A stretch of 64,000 nucleotides of DNA from Cladosporium sp. IMV 00045. Taxonomy: Eukaryota > Ascomycota > Dothideomycetes > Cladosporiales > Cladosporiaceae. The stretch is taken from contig MSJI02000924.1 of NCBI GenBank assembly GCA_001931905.2, forward strand, positions 35,316 to 99,315. The letters are read 5' to 3'. This document shows, piece by piece, positions 25,022-34,670 of the stretch (its first letter is position 1; each line of letters opens with the position of its first letter). Position numbers and translations under genes: made by a program. The notes below the pieces were generated by a model. It had not been told where the DNA came from. It saw only the letters and a list, made by a program, of their open reading frames with translations, and did no database searches.

Positions 25022-25776
25022 GTTGGTTGATAAACAGGGATCCTCGAGTTTCTTCCGATTATAAGCCAATTGTTGTCGTACAAGAAAAAATCGTTGCTGA
25101 AAGAGATCCTTCTGATGCCGTTTGGTGAGGGAATTTGGCTGTTCTTCCTGTCTTTCTCCTATGATGATTTTGCTCAAGAAGCTAGTCCGCACTTGTGTCG
25201 TTGCCCGTCGAGCTTTTTGGTTCAATGACCCCTGCATCAACATGGATGTGAGTGAATGGACATTCGAGTCTGTGCGGCGAAAGAGAGCGGCGGGATGATC
25301 CGCCGACCGATCTCGCCGACGTGGGGTCATCTGCGGTTCAACGAGGTGGCTGGTGGCATTGGAGACATGACAAGCGAGAAGTGAAGTGGCAGCATTGGTG
25401 ACTCTTCCTGCGCCTGGCACTTCTCACTTTCCTACCTACGCACATCTACCGAATACACACAATCATGTCCGTCATGGCTATCTGCATCCGCAGTGTAGTC
25501 GCATAAAGCAAGCAAGCAGGCAAGCAGCAAACAAGCGACCGCCTCGTTTGACCATGACGCTGAGAAGGAAGCGGCTTGCTCGTGACTACTCATCTCAACC
25601 TCCATAGCAACATTCAATCACTCCTCACTTGACACTCCTCACGACTCCGATACACGGCACGATACTATATCTCGAAGCTGCGATATCTACTTGCCAACAC
25701 ATTCACAGCGGAATGAAAACAACTTCCTACCGCACTTCACCCTCACCCTCAACCAAACCACTACTCCTCACGCAAC
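25022..25776. promoter_or_regulatory. divergent intergenic region, Iwr1 / PARN promoters
   Basis: 755 bp between two 5' ends. Contains an AAGCAAGCAAGCAGGCAAGCAGC microrepeat near 25507-25530. No definite regulatory site identified. Confidence 0.5.
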
Positions 25777-27609
25777 ATGGACGTCACAAAAACCTCCTTC
25801 TACCCGCTGCTCCTTAACATCCTCAAGGACATATCTGAGAGCTACTTCGTCGCCTTCGACCTCGAGCTGTCCGGCGTACCCGTTAAGCAAGCTGCTGCAA
25901 ACCGCCGAGTCGGTCGCCCGTCATTACAAGAACGCTACGAAGAAGTGAAAGAGGCCGCAGAGAAATACTCAATCCTACAAATTGGTCTTACGTGCGTGCG
26001 GGAAGATGTGGACACGGGGAAATATGTTGCCAGGCCCTACAACTTCGAGCTCAGCCCACTGATTGACGTGCCTGGTTTGGATGTAGAGCGGGACTTCGCA
26101 TTCAGCTCCAGTGCTGTCGACTTCCTCAAGAGAGTAGGCTTCGACTTCAGCAACCCTTTCAATGTGGGCGTGCCATACCTCTCTCGCGAGGAGTCAAGGC
26201 AAGCCCGGGAGCGACACGAGAACAGACAAAAGAAGGATGCCATTGCCGATTTGCACATCAAAGACACAGATGTCGAGTCTCTTGCTTTGTTGCAGCGTAT
26301 CCGCGACGAAGTCGACAAGTGGCTGTCTGACCCGGCTGCTGCCGATTATCTCGCCATTGGCCCAGTAGGCTCCGACATCGAGGTCGATGTCCAAGTCCCA
26401 GCAGAGTTGACTCGATATGAGAAGCGCTTGGTACATCAACTCATTCGTGCCGAATACCCCAAACTTGTCACTTTCTCGAAACGGGGCTTTGTTCAGGTCG
26501 TTCATTTCGACGCAGAACGCGAGGCGCGCATCAGCGCAGGTCGAAAGGCGGATCTCGATGAGCGGATTGGTCGCCAGAAAGGCTTCCGTTGGGTGATGGA
26601 GGCGTTACTCGGCAATGACATTGGCAAATTGGATCTCTCACTGGCAGCAACAGACCCAGTCACTGGCGACCCGGTGTTTGCAGATACGCATGATCTCAGG
26701 GCGAAGTTCAACCGCGCGCATGCCGCGATTCGAAAGCGTCCTCGCGTGTTGGTAGGACACAATTGTTTCCTCGATCTCGTCTACCTCTACAAAGCTTTCA
26801 TCGGCTCTCTGCCAGCTACCGTTGAAGAGTTCACACAGGAGATCCACAAACGCTGGCCAACAATCATCGATACCAAATACATGGCCACGCACAACTGCGG
26901 CGACATCAACCCCGCATCATCACTCGAAGAAATCGCGCGCCAGCTCGCCTACCAAGAGAAGCAACTCGACGAACTGGACGAACTCCACAACAAGTACAAA
27001 GACGTGGAGGTCTTCCACGAAGCCGGTTTCGACAGCTACCTCACCGCTCAAGTGGCAGTGCGCCTATCTATGAAACTCGAACGCGAGGGCGCATACGTAG
27101 ATGACGCCGACGAACTGGGCCAAGGCGGCGTCAAAGTCGGCGGCCAACACGCACCGGCAGGCCCTGTTGGCGCTGCAGTGGACACAGGCAAGAGCCTCCT
27201 CTCAGCCGCCGTCAAAGCCCTGAACCTCAACGGCAATCCCGCAGAGCAACACCATTCCGCATGGTCGCCACCACCCCAACCGAAAGCGACTCTGCCAGTC
27301 CCCACCACTCTCGACGACAAAAAGCGCACCTCCAGCCCTCTCCTCTCCCTCTCCCCCAAAGCCGAATCCTTCGTCCCCTCCTCCCTCGGAGGCACGTGGA
27401 AGAGCGGCGGTGACCCCACGCTCGGCCCCGAAAGCCCGGATGACCCGTTCCTGATCAGTCGGACGAACCCCATCGCGGATGCGCGACAACTACGCGGCAT
27501 CGAAGGCGGTATGCCGAGGTTCGGTGGCGATTTTTGGCGAGTCTACGGAAACCGGTTGAGGGTGTTTGGTACGGAGGAGGGCGTTTGTGTGCTTAATGGG
27601 CTTACATGA
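25777..27609 (+). CDS. CAF1-family poly(A)-specific ribonuclease (PARN-like)
   Basis: Single exon, 610 residues. The DEDDh nuclease residues are all visible: D28 and E30 in FVAFDLELSGV, D333 in VLVGHNCFLDLVYLYKAF, and H414 with D419 in VFHEAGFDSYLTAQ. The PARN-type signature is complete, including the long insert between the first and second exonuclease motifs (~130-290), which in PARN carries an R3H domain; VQVPAELTRYEKRLVHQLIR at ~206-225 fits that position. The C-terminal ~150 residues are Ser/Pro-rich. PARN enzymes shorten mRNA poly(A) tails and trim the 3' ends of small nuclear and nucleolar RNAs. Budding yeast lacks PARN, but many filamentous fungi keep such proteins. All catalytic residues are intact, so activity is likely. 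Confidence 0.93.
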   Translation: MDVTKTSFYPLLLNILKDISESYFVAFDLELSGVPVKQAAANRRVGRPSLQERYEEVKEAAEKYSILQIGLTCVREDVDTGKYVARPYNFELSPLIDVPGLDVERDFAFSSSAVDFLKRVGFDFSNPFNVGVPYLSREESRQARERHENRQKKDAIADLHIKDTDVESLALLQRIRDEVDKWLSDPAAADYLAIGPVGSDIEVDVQVPAELTRYEKRLVHQLIRAEYPKLVTFSKRGFVQVVHFDAEREARISAGRKADLDERIGRQKGFRWVMEALLGNDIGKLDLSLAATDPVTGDPVFADTHDLRAKFNRAHAAIRKRPRVLVGHNCFLDLVYLYKAFIGSLPATVEEFTQEIHKRWPTIIDTKYMATHNCGDINPASSLEEIARQLAYQEKQLDELDELHNKYKDVEVFHEAGFDSYLTAQVAVRLSMKLEREGAYVDDADELGQGGVKVGGQHAPAGPVGAAVDTGKSLLSAAVKALNLNGNPAEQHHSAWSPPPQPKATLPVPTTLDDKKRTSSPLLSLSPKAESFVPSSLGGTWKSGGDPTLGPESPDDPFLISRTNPIADARQLRGIEGGMPRFGGDFWRVYGNRLRVFGTEEGVCVLNGLT

Positions 27610-28324
27610 GCGGAGGAAGGGCTGGTTGCAATTATTGTGAAACTGGCATAACCACAGCAGTTTTGTCACAAGTGACAACGCCCCCGTAGCAATGGAAGTG
27701 AAGGAGGGCGAGCGGCGAGTTGCGAAGTAGGTGCGATCAATCCTACGCAGCTTGGGAAAACGTGCCGCATATTGAATAACCAAATCAGAAACCAAAACAT
27801 TGTTGAATGAAATTCATTACCCTCAAAAGCTGCACTACTTGCAATTCAAATCGCCTCATCGTTGGGTTTTGGTGAGTGTGAGTGCTGGGACCCACTATTG
27901 ATATGCCTCGAGCTGGCCGAGAAAGGAAGCTCGATTTATGATGATGGACATCCCCGCACGACACACGGCTCTGTCTTGTCATTGTTGTCGGCTAATACAA
28001 GTATGAATCAATGATGGTAGGTAGGACTTTTGACGTTTTTTTTCGTGCACTGCTATACTGCTTGCACTTTAGGTCAATCTCCTGTCAACGTTGGTTCCTG
28101 GACTCGTGTTAGAACGTCGATGCTACTCGCTCGATAAAGCATTCACTCAGTGTCAAACGAGCAGAGAGAAAGGATCTCAAATCACCCGTTGGAATTGGAG
28201 GAATCTGTAGAGCAAGGATCGATCGAGACTTCATAATTTCTGAGAAGAACACAGGATCAAATCAACAACGATTCGCCGAGAGCGCAACATCCCACTCCAA
28301 ACCATCCGCATCCAAACCGCCACA
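27610..28324. other. intergenic, nothing recognised
   Basis: 715 bp between tandem plus-strand genes. T-rich near 28035; no gene or clear signal seen. Confidence 0.5.
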
Positions 28325-29371
28325 ATGTCTACCACCAACACCAACACCACCGCCGAAGAAGACCCCAAACCCAACACCACCACCCAACCCACCCACCGCG
28401 CCACAATTGGCCCTCCCAGCTCCAACACCTTCTGGCTCTACACCCACAACCACGGCTTCGATCTAACCCACCCCTTCTCCCCTTCCTCCCCCCCTCTCCA
28501 CCCGCGCCTGACCCTCCCCACCCTAACCAAACCCATAACCCTTCACCCGCCCAAAACCGCCCTCGTCATAATCGACATGCAGAACTTTTTCCTCTCGCCG
28601 GCGTTCGGTCGAGACACTTCTGGCGCGGGTCACGCTGCGCTGGAGAGGCTTAGAGGGACTGCGATCCCGGCGGCGAGGAAGGCGGGCGTGCAAGTCGTTT
28701 GGGTCAATTGGGGGTTGGACGAGAAGGAGTTGAAGGAGATGCCCGCGGGGGTGAGGAGGGTTCTTGGGTTTGAGGCTTCGGTTTTTCCTGGTGAGGGACA
28801 GGGGGAGGGGGTGATTCCTGGCGGGGGAGGAGAGGGGAGAGATGCTGTTTTTGGTGAGGGAGGAGGGAGGGTTGTGGTTGCAGATGGGAAGGATCCCAAA
28901 GTCTACAGGGGCATGGGGAGTGAGTGTGGAATTCTTGACGATCCAGTTAGTGGAAGCAAAGTGGATGCTGGGAGGTTGTTGATGCGCGGGTCGTGGAATA
29001 CTGGTCTCTACGGTCCGCTGAACGAGATGTACGAAGAAGGGAAGAGACTGCTCGACAAGCCTGACGTGTGGATTCATAAGAATCGCATGTCTGCTCTGTG
29101 GGGCGGACGGACGGCTCTGGACGAGTTTCTGGAGAGGGAAAGGATTCGCTCGCTGCTTTTCACGGGGGTGAATACGGATCAGTGCGTGGGCGGGACGATG
29201 CAGGATGCGTTTTCGAAGGGGTATGATTGCGTGCTGTTGGGTGATGGGGCGGGGACGTCGTCGCCTGATTTTGCCCAAAAGTGTATTGAGTACAATGTTA
29301 GCAAGTCCTGGGGGTTCGTGTCGACTTGTGGGGAGTTTGAGGAAGCGGTTGAAAGGATGGAAAGGTCGTGA
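28325..29371 (+). CDS. isochorismatase-fold cysteine hydrolase
   Basis: Single exon, 348 residues. After a Thr/Pro-rich leader of ~70 residues the isochorismatase-like core begins. The catalytic triad is readable: D84 in ALVIIDMQNFF, K252 in VWIHKNRMSALWGG and C287 in FTGVNTDQCVGGT. The family hydrolyses amides, imides or vinyl ethers (nicotinamidase, isochorismatase, biuret amidohydrolase); the substrate here cannot be read from sequence. A Gly-rich insert (~155-183, with GEGQGEG and GGGGEG) lies between the first two catalytic residues and is unusual. It is not obviously secreted. It ends 218 bp from the convergent neighbour's stop codon. Family assignment is firm, specific function unknown. 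Confidence 0.92.
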   Translation: MSTTNTNTTAEEDPKPNTTTQPTHRATIGPPSSNTFWLYTHNHGFDLTHPFSPSSPPLHPRLTLPTLTKPITLHPPKTALVIIDMQNFFLSPAFGRDTSGAGHAALERLRGTAIPAARKAGVQVVWVNWGLDEKELKEMPAGVRRVLGFEASVFPGEGQGEGVIPGGGGEGRDAVFGEGGGRVVVADGKDPKVYRGMGSECGILDDPVSGSKVDAGRLLMRGSWNTGLYGPLNEMYEEGKRLLDKPDVWIHKNRMSALWGGRTALDEFLERERIRSLLFTGVNTDQCVGGTMQDAFSKGYDCVLLGDGAGTSSPDFAQKCIEYNVSKSWGFVSTCGEFEEAVERMERS

Positions 29372-29589
29372 GGAAAGAAAAATAGAAGATACAAGGGCTA
29401 TCATTAGTCAAGAAACCCTGTCAGAAGCCTTCTCGCTGCAGTCTCTCCTTCCATCATGATTCCAGACCGCTCGAAAGCCGCAAAACGCCAAAAGTCATAT
29501 GCAAGTAAGGTCAGTCTGCCCTGATCAGTTGTCCCCTGTCCTCCAAAGTCAATTCCACTTTCACGAGATGGCCAATCACCCTCCGCATT

Positions 29590-30945
29590 TCACTTGGAAG
29601 CCTTGCCCTTCGGTGCAGAGGCGTCTGCCTTCCCGTTACCCTTCGCTCCACCGTTGACTTGCTGCTGACGTCTGTTACGACGACGACCTTCGTTCTGAGC
29701 ACCTTGTACAGCAGCCTGGTTTCCAACTCCCTCCTCCGCCGGCAGAGCATTCATCATCGGTCCAGCGAAATCCTCGAATCCCTCGCGGAGCTTCTTCATC
29801 GCAAATTCGCGGAGCTGTTTTTTGTTGCGGTTGCGCTTGACACGGCTGAAGTGACGGTGCAGCTCGCCCTCGTCGCCAACGTTCTCTTCCACGTATTCGT
29901 GGATATCGTCGATCTCTGCCTGCGTGTAGTGGTCGGCTTCAAGGTGCTCGAAGTAAGAGGTGACCATGCGGTTGAGGATTGGATCTTCGACGGGGAGGCG
30001 CTCGTAGAGGTACTGAATCTGCGCAGCCTGGGTAGGCTCCTTGGTGAGGCGGGTCATGATCTCGTGGCGAAGTTCGTGAGGGAAGGGAACGAGGTCATAG
30101 GCCAATACGCCAGTGTAGGTGTCGATGAGAGCTTTGAGCGGAATGCTGGAGAGTGGAAGCGGCGTTAGAGGGAGGAGAGGCTCGTTGTTGTGCGTACGCT
30201 TGTTCTGCTGCATCCAGTTCAGGATGTGCTTGGCCACGCTGACTTCGGGCTGGATCCAGGCGCCCGCAACGCTGATGCTGAGACCTCTCGGCTCCTCGGG
30301 TGTAGTAGGGGTTGCAGCGGGAGGCGCGACAGCGTCCTCAAGATCATGTGCCGCTGCGTGCTCTGCGTGATCCACGTCCTTCACGTGTTCAGCCTCAGCC
30401 AAGTCTGCCCAGCTCTTGCTGTCACCCTGCTTGACCTCAAGACCCGCCTGAAGAGAGTTGTCTTTCTTCGGTTTGGCGCTCTTGTTCGACTCGAGGGTCT
30501 GCTCAGGGGTCGTCTGAGGCCTCGGGAAGGAAGCCTTCGCCAGCTTGGAGAAACGGACAAGGACACCAAGAGAGATCTCGCCAACATAATCATTCTGCAG
30601 ATAGACCTGCACCATCTGGCGCGGGCGCTTCATTTTGCTGGTGTTCGACTCGACAGTATTGGTGCGAGCGTAGCGTGACTTGAAGCCGATGACGACGGGG
30701 GTTGGATCCATGGGGAAGGGATAGGCGTAGTAGACTGGGAAGAGTGTAAAGAGATCCTGCTCCGGGTAGTAGTAAGTTTGAGGGTATGCGATCTCAGGAC
30801 CTTGCTGCCAAAATGGCTCGGTGAGTTGTGGTGATGCTTGATCGTGAGGGTGACCAAGTAATGTCAAGAAGTCAAGCCTTCCAGGAGGTTCACAAGTAGG
30901 CTGTAGTGAGCCAATAGGTGTTGCCTGGTGAGAGGGGTCACTCAT
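29590..30945 (-). CDS. uncharacterised protein
   Basis: Single exon. I place the start at 30945 (MSDPSHQATP), giving 451 residues; a Met at 31053 would add 36 mostly hydrophobic residues. I do not recognise the family. The first ~100 residues are rich in Pro, Tyr and Phe (YPQTYYYPEQDLFTLFPVYY). Residues ~110-150 look like two beta strands (MVQVYLQNDYVGEISLGVLV). A Glu/Ala-rich linker follows, then a second ordered part (GAWIQPEVSVAKHILNWMQQ) and a helical C-terminal half with paired acidic and basic blocks, ending in a Lys/Gly/Ala-rich tail (ARKGN-like). The strong codon pattern and length support a real gene. The mixture resembles ascomycete-restricted proteins related to BTB-type regulators, but that is a guess. 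Confidence 0.75.
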   Translation of the reverse strand: MSDPSHQATPIGSLQPTCEPPGRLDFLTLLGHPHDQASPQLTEPFWQQGPEIAYPQTYYYPEQDLFTLFPVYYAYPFPMDPTPVVIGFKSRYARTNTVESNTSKMKRPRQMVQVYLQNDYVGEISLGVLVRFSKLAKASFPRPQTTPEQTLESNKSAKPKKDNSLQAGLEVKQGDSKSWADLAEAEHVKDVDHAEHAAAHDLEDAVAPPAATPTTPEEPRGLSISVAGAWIQPEVSVAKHILNWMQQNKRTHNNEPLLPLTPLPLSSIPLKALIDTYTGVLAYDLVPFPHELRHEIMTRLTKEPTQAAQIQYLYERLPVEDPILNRMVTSYFEHLEADHYTQAEIDDIHEYVEENVGDEGELHRHFSRVKRNRNKKQLREFAMKKLREGFEDFAGPMMNALPAEEGVGNQAAVQGAQNEGRRRNRRQQQVNGGAKGNGKADASAPKGKASK

Positions 30946-31267
30946 GAAGTGACGGCCTGAGGATGTCGGAGGTGATCTGTGCTGCAAATGAATGGTTTGA
31001 TGAATGGGAATGATGAAGTAAAAGAAGAGCGGTGAAGCGTCTTTTAAGTTCATTTTTCATAATGGCTGCAGTGAAGAAGCGATGTATTTGCTAATTCGCA
31101 GACCGAGGATGACAATGAAGCGGCAAATGCAGTTGCGCGCATGATTGACGTAAGTCATGATTGTTGCGACAATGTGAAGGTAATTAGCCCGGATCAAGCC
31201 GAATAAGCAGCTTGCACAAAGTGAAGTTGCAAACTTGGGACTGTCAAGTCTTTGTGCTTTCACTTTA
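30946..31267. other. intergenic, 322 bp
   Basis: Between the 3' end of the Pex8 gene and the 5' end of the uncharacterised gene, both minus strand. Nothing recognised. Confidence 0.5.
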
Positions 31268-33412
31268 TCACAGCTTGCTTCGGCCTTCGATCGCTGGTAG
31301 CGCACCACTCATCTCGGGGATCATCGAACCTTCGGGCTCGTGACCGTAAAGCACATGATCGTGCCCGCCAGCACTGCTCCACCATGAATGGCAAACACGG
31401 CTACGCTCAGGATCCATTGCGCCGTCTACAAGCGTGAGCCAGAAATGCTCTTTGCAATGCTCTCGCATAGCCGCGTCTTCTACTGTGTTCACCATGTCTG
31501 CTGCAAGTGGCAGCCACTCATCCAGAAGGTTCAATGAGAGTTGCGTCAGAATGTCAATGACGGTCAGAACAATCACCGCCTGCTCCGAGAGAGGGACACT
31601 GTCTTCTTCTGTTGGCATCGACGAAGGGTCGGTTGATCTCGGAGCTAGTGGAACAGTCGCAGCATGCTTCGCTCGATCATTCAATAGTTCGAGCAAAATT
31701 GAAGGCAGCCCAGGTTGACTTGCCGAAAGAGGCGAGGGAGGCGAGGTGATTTGGATGAGCGTCTTGAAAGCGACTCGGAATTGTCGAGCCGAGAGATTGG
31801 TCGGGAACACTCTGAAGAGAGCATCTACGTAGAAAGGCAAGTGTCGGTTGGCAATATCTGCATTCTGCGGCGCAGAAAAGACCGCCAGCATGACACTATG
31901 CGCTGCTTCGAAGATTGGAAGCAGGGTTGCATCGCCACCAGAAGCCAGGTATGGGACGGCAGAATTCACCAGGAGATCTTCTGCGATCTGCGGCGCCAGT
32001 ACAAGTGTCAAATGCTCGGAGGTGTTGAGAAAGAAGAGATCGAGATTCCGATCTAGTGGTAGTTGCGGTACCCTGCCGAGTTCAGCTGGTCTGATGTATT
32101 CAAGGTATGTTTGAGCCTTAATGGGATAGCTGCTGAGGATGTCGACTGCAGTCAAATAGACAAAGGTGTATTGCGAGAATGTGGCCGATCCCGAACGTGT
32201 AGAGACGAAGTAGAGGTTCCGAAGACTGTTCAATGTTTGCATAGCAATGTTAGATGTCGTCTCGTCGTCCGATAGGCCAGGGTCGGCAAGAACCCTTCCT
32301 ATAGCTGACCGGAGGACGATCACCGCGGCGTACATGGTTGACCTCAGCAGTCTCCAAAGAAGGTCTGTCGTATGAAGAGTGTTGGGATCCAGGCGTTGTT
32401 GCTCCTCGGACGCATCCACGCCAGATAACTTGTTCTGCCGCCACTGCAGATGTAGTGTCTTGGTGAAGTCTTCGAGGTCTTCGACAGCACTCGACACCAG
32501 CCACGGCGCCCTGACTTGTTCCAGAGTATGTCCGATCAGACGGGCAAGCGAGCCAAGTGAAGAGATGAGTGGGCTCGCTAGAGTCCTCTGGATTTCCTGA
32601 AATGAAGGTGCCTTGTCTGGCCATCTGAGTTGTTGGTCGGGTGTGATCTCAACATCGAGGTTCATCGCCCCAAGGAAGTAAGCAGAGCCGAGGCCTTCCA
32701 TGTTCCTAAAGGTCGAGCGCATGAGCACTGGTAAGAGCTGATCGAAGTCGATCTGCGATCGCTCGACATCCGAAAGCAATGGGAAGCAGTAGTTGAGAGC
32801 CAGCGTAATGGACTGCTGGCCGAAATGGTCGTCTTCTGCCACGTCCTCCAGAGCAAGATTGATCGCATTGACGAGGCCCTCCTCGAGCGTACTTCGCATG
32901 CTTCGGCTGAGAGCATCATCATCTGCTGGCCCAAAACCAAGAAGAAGGCCACCAAGGGCGAGAATGTGTCGCCATCGCGGGGAGTGCTCGTCTGCGCCTT
33001 TCGCCACTGCTCGGATCCAGTCATCCTTGGGTAAAGTACGTTCTAGTTGTAGCTGCGAAAAGTCGCGATCCGGAGATTTATCCTGGGAAGCAAGTTCATG
33101 TCGGACGAGAGCCTGCGCAGCCGAATGGAAGACGCTCATACACCGCATGCACGTCTGCAATCCATCCGGGACTGCCCATATTGCTGGTGCCGAGAGGAGC
33201 TGGCTGGTTAAGAGTGTAACATTCAAAGGGTTGTTGAGGGTTGTCAACAAAGATGATGCGGTTCCAAGCACTCTGTGGCAAGTTCGGTCAGTATCGACGC
33301 GCTGTATACACGTCGAGTGACGCTGTGGCTGGGTTCACCTGGGTGTATCTTGCTGGTCCGTGTATATTTGCAAGGATCGCAATAATGTGCCCAACAAGCG
33401 ATCTGCCGGCAT
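31268..33412 (-). CDS. pex8: peroxin Pex8 with C-terminal PTS1
   Basis: Two exons: 33339-33412 and 31268-33272, with a 66-nt intron (GTGAAC...CTGAC branch...CCACAG); product 692 residues. The junction joins DTPR to VLGTASSLLTTLNNPLNVTL, a conserved fungal Pex8 block, and the new N-terminus is MPADRLLGTLLRSL. The body is alpha-helical, HEAT-like, with QTCMRCMSVF, ALGGLLLGFG, NYCFPLLSDVE and LSARQFRVAFKTLIQI segments. The last three residues are SKL, a canonical peroxisomal targeting signal 1, as in yeast Pex8. Pex8 is the intraperoxisomal peroxin that links the docking and RING subcomplexes of the importomer and binds the Pex5 receptor. Some databases name fungal members Pex17. The SKL end, helical build and length together make this a strong call. 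Confidence 0.9.
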
Positions 33413-33813
33413 TGTGATGGAGTCTGATGGATCAACAATCTGTGAAAGTCGTAGAGACAACGTGAGTCTCCAAGGACGTCAACGGCTGTACAACGACGGG
33501 ATGAAGTCGAAGTCGTGCAACCTCGGTACAGCGTGGAATGGTGAGTAGATGGGCACAAGTCGAATTTTGCCACGTGCGCGTTCTCCAGCCTCCAGCCTCC
33601 AACTCCTGGAGACCAAATTGCGACGACTGCGACGACGCGATCGTGAAATCAAGATCATCCTCTGAGCTAGATACAAACCAAAAAAACTGCGAGTACTACG
33701 GAGCTGCGCATGAGAGCAGCAAATGACGATGACAGCTTCAACGACTTGATGCTATTGGCGATCTCATCTGCAGCCGACGCTCACTGCACTAGACTTTGCG
33801 AAAGATGAGGTAA
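33413..33813. promoter_or_regulatory. divergent intergenic region, Pex8 / TMEM170 promoters
   Basis: 401 bp between the two 5' ends. No specific site recognised. Confidence 0.45.
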
Positions 33814-34366
33814 ATGCAGCTGAAGACTGAATCCACAATAGAAAAGATAGAAGAGCTAATATCACGCAGCAACAATTTTTTAAAGACTGTGGTTGACCCG
33901 CAACCATTCTCATATGAGGCGCCGCAATTTCCATCTCTGTACTGGCCATTCCCGGTGAGCGGCACTCAGACCGTCTACCTTTACGATGCCTGGTCCATCT
34001 TCCGGTTCACCTTACTCTGGACGCTCATCGATGTCATCGGAATACATCTCATCGCTGCCATGTACGCCATGGTGATCCAGTGGAAGAACTGGCGCCTCAT
34101 CTGGATCACGCCGATAGTCTTTGGCATTATTGGAGGAATTGAGGCTCTGATCGCCGGATCTGTAGTCGGGGGAGTGTGAGTGTTGCTTATTGACGGAGAA
34201 CTCGTGTCCAATTTATGTGAGTTCATGGCTAACATTACTACATAGGATCGGTGGCGTCTACACCGCAGGGTATTTCCGCATGTCTACATGGATACCATTT
34301 TCTTGGGGCGTCATCAATGCACTGATCCTGATCCTGTCTTCTTTCGCGATACAGGGAGGCTTGTAA
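33814..34366 (+). CDS. TMEM170-family small membrane protein
   Basis: Two exons: 33814-34175 and 34246-34366, with a 70-nt intron (GTGAGT, GCTAAC branch, CATAG); product 160 residues. The N-terminal ~45 residues are soluble. Three membrane helices follow: ~62-84 (IFRFTLLWTLIDVIGIHLIA), ~93-118 (IWITPIVFGIIGGIEALIAG) and ~138-158 after the splice (WGVINALILILSS). The pattern W..F.LLWTL and a Gly-rich second helix match the TMEM170/Tmemb_170 family. Human TMEM170A is reported to affect ER sheet and nuclear envelope shape; the fungal role is not established. Without splicing the frame stops just after SVVGGV and would lose the third helix. Confidence 0.85.
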
Positions 34367-34670
34367 AGGGACATGCGTTGGGATGGCTCACTTGAGAATC
34401 ATGGAGCGAATTGTGACAACACATTGCATTGAACTCAATGTAAGCTAATTTGAACGCCTGCAAAAACACCATTCGCTTTGAAGTTTTTTTGGGGGTTTAC
34501 AAGTTTCAAGTTTTTTGTGGATTTCTCTTGAAAGTGATTCCGCAGTGCTAAACATCAAACGCACAGTGGAACCCCACAAAGCAGACAAAAGAAAGAAAGC
34601 AAAGACAAAACAGATGACATCCTCCCAGCCCCTCCCGCCCGGTGCTCCTCGCCTTCAAACGCAACCACAA
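34367..34670. other. convergent intergenic region, 304 bp
   Basis: Shared 3' flank of the TMEM170-type gene and the minus-strand repeat protein. T-rich near 34480-34515; nothing else seen. Confidence 0.45.

Noticed and set aside
25022..25420. In-frame 5' extension of the Iwr1 frame by 133 codons
   Set aside because: The family starts at the LRLKRR region; the extension has no conserved sequence and is probably leader.
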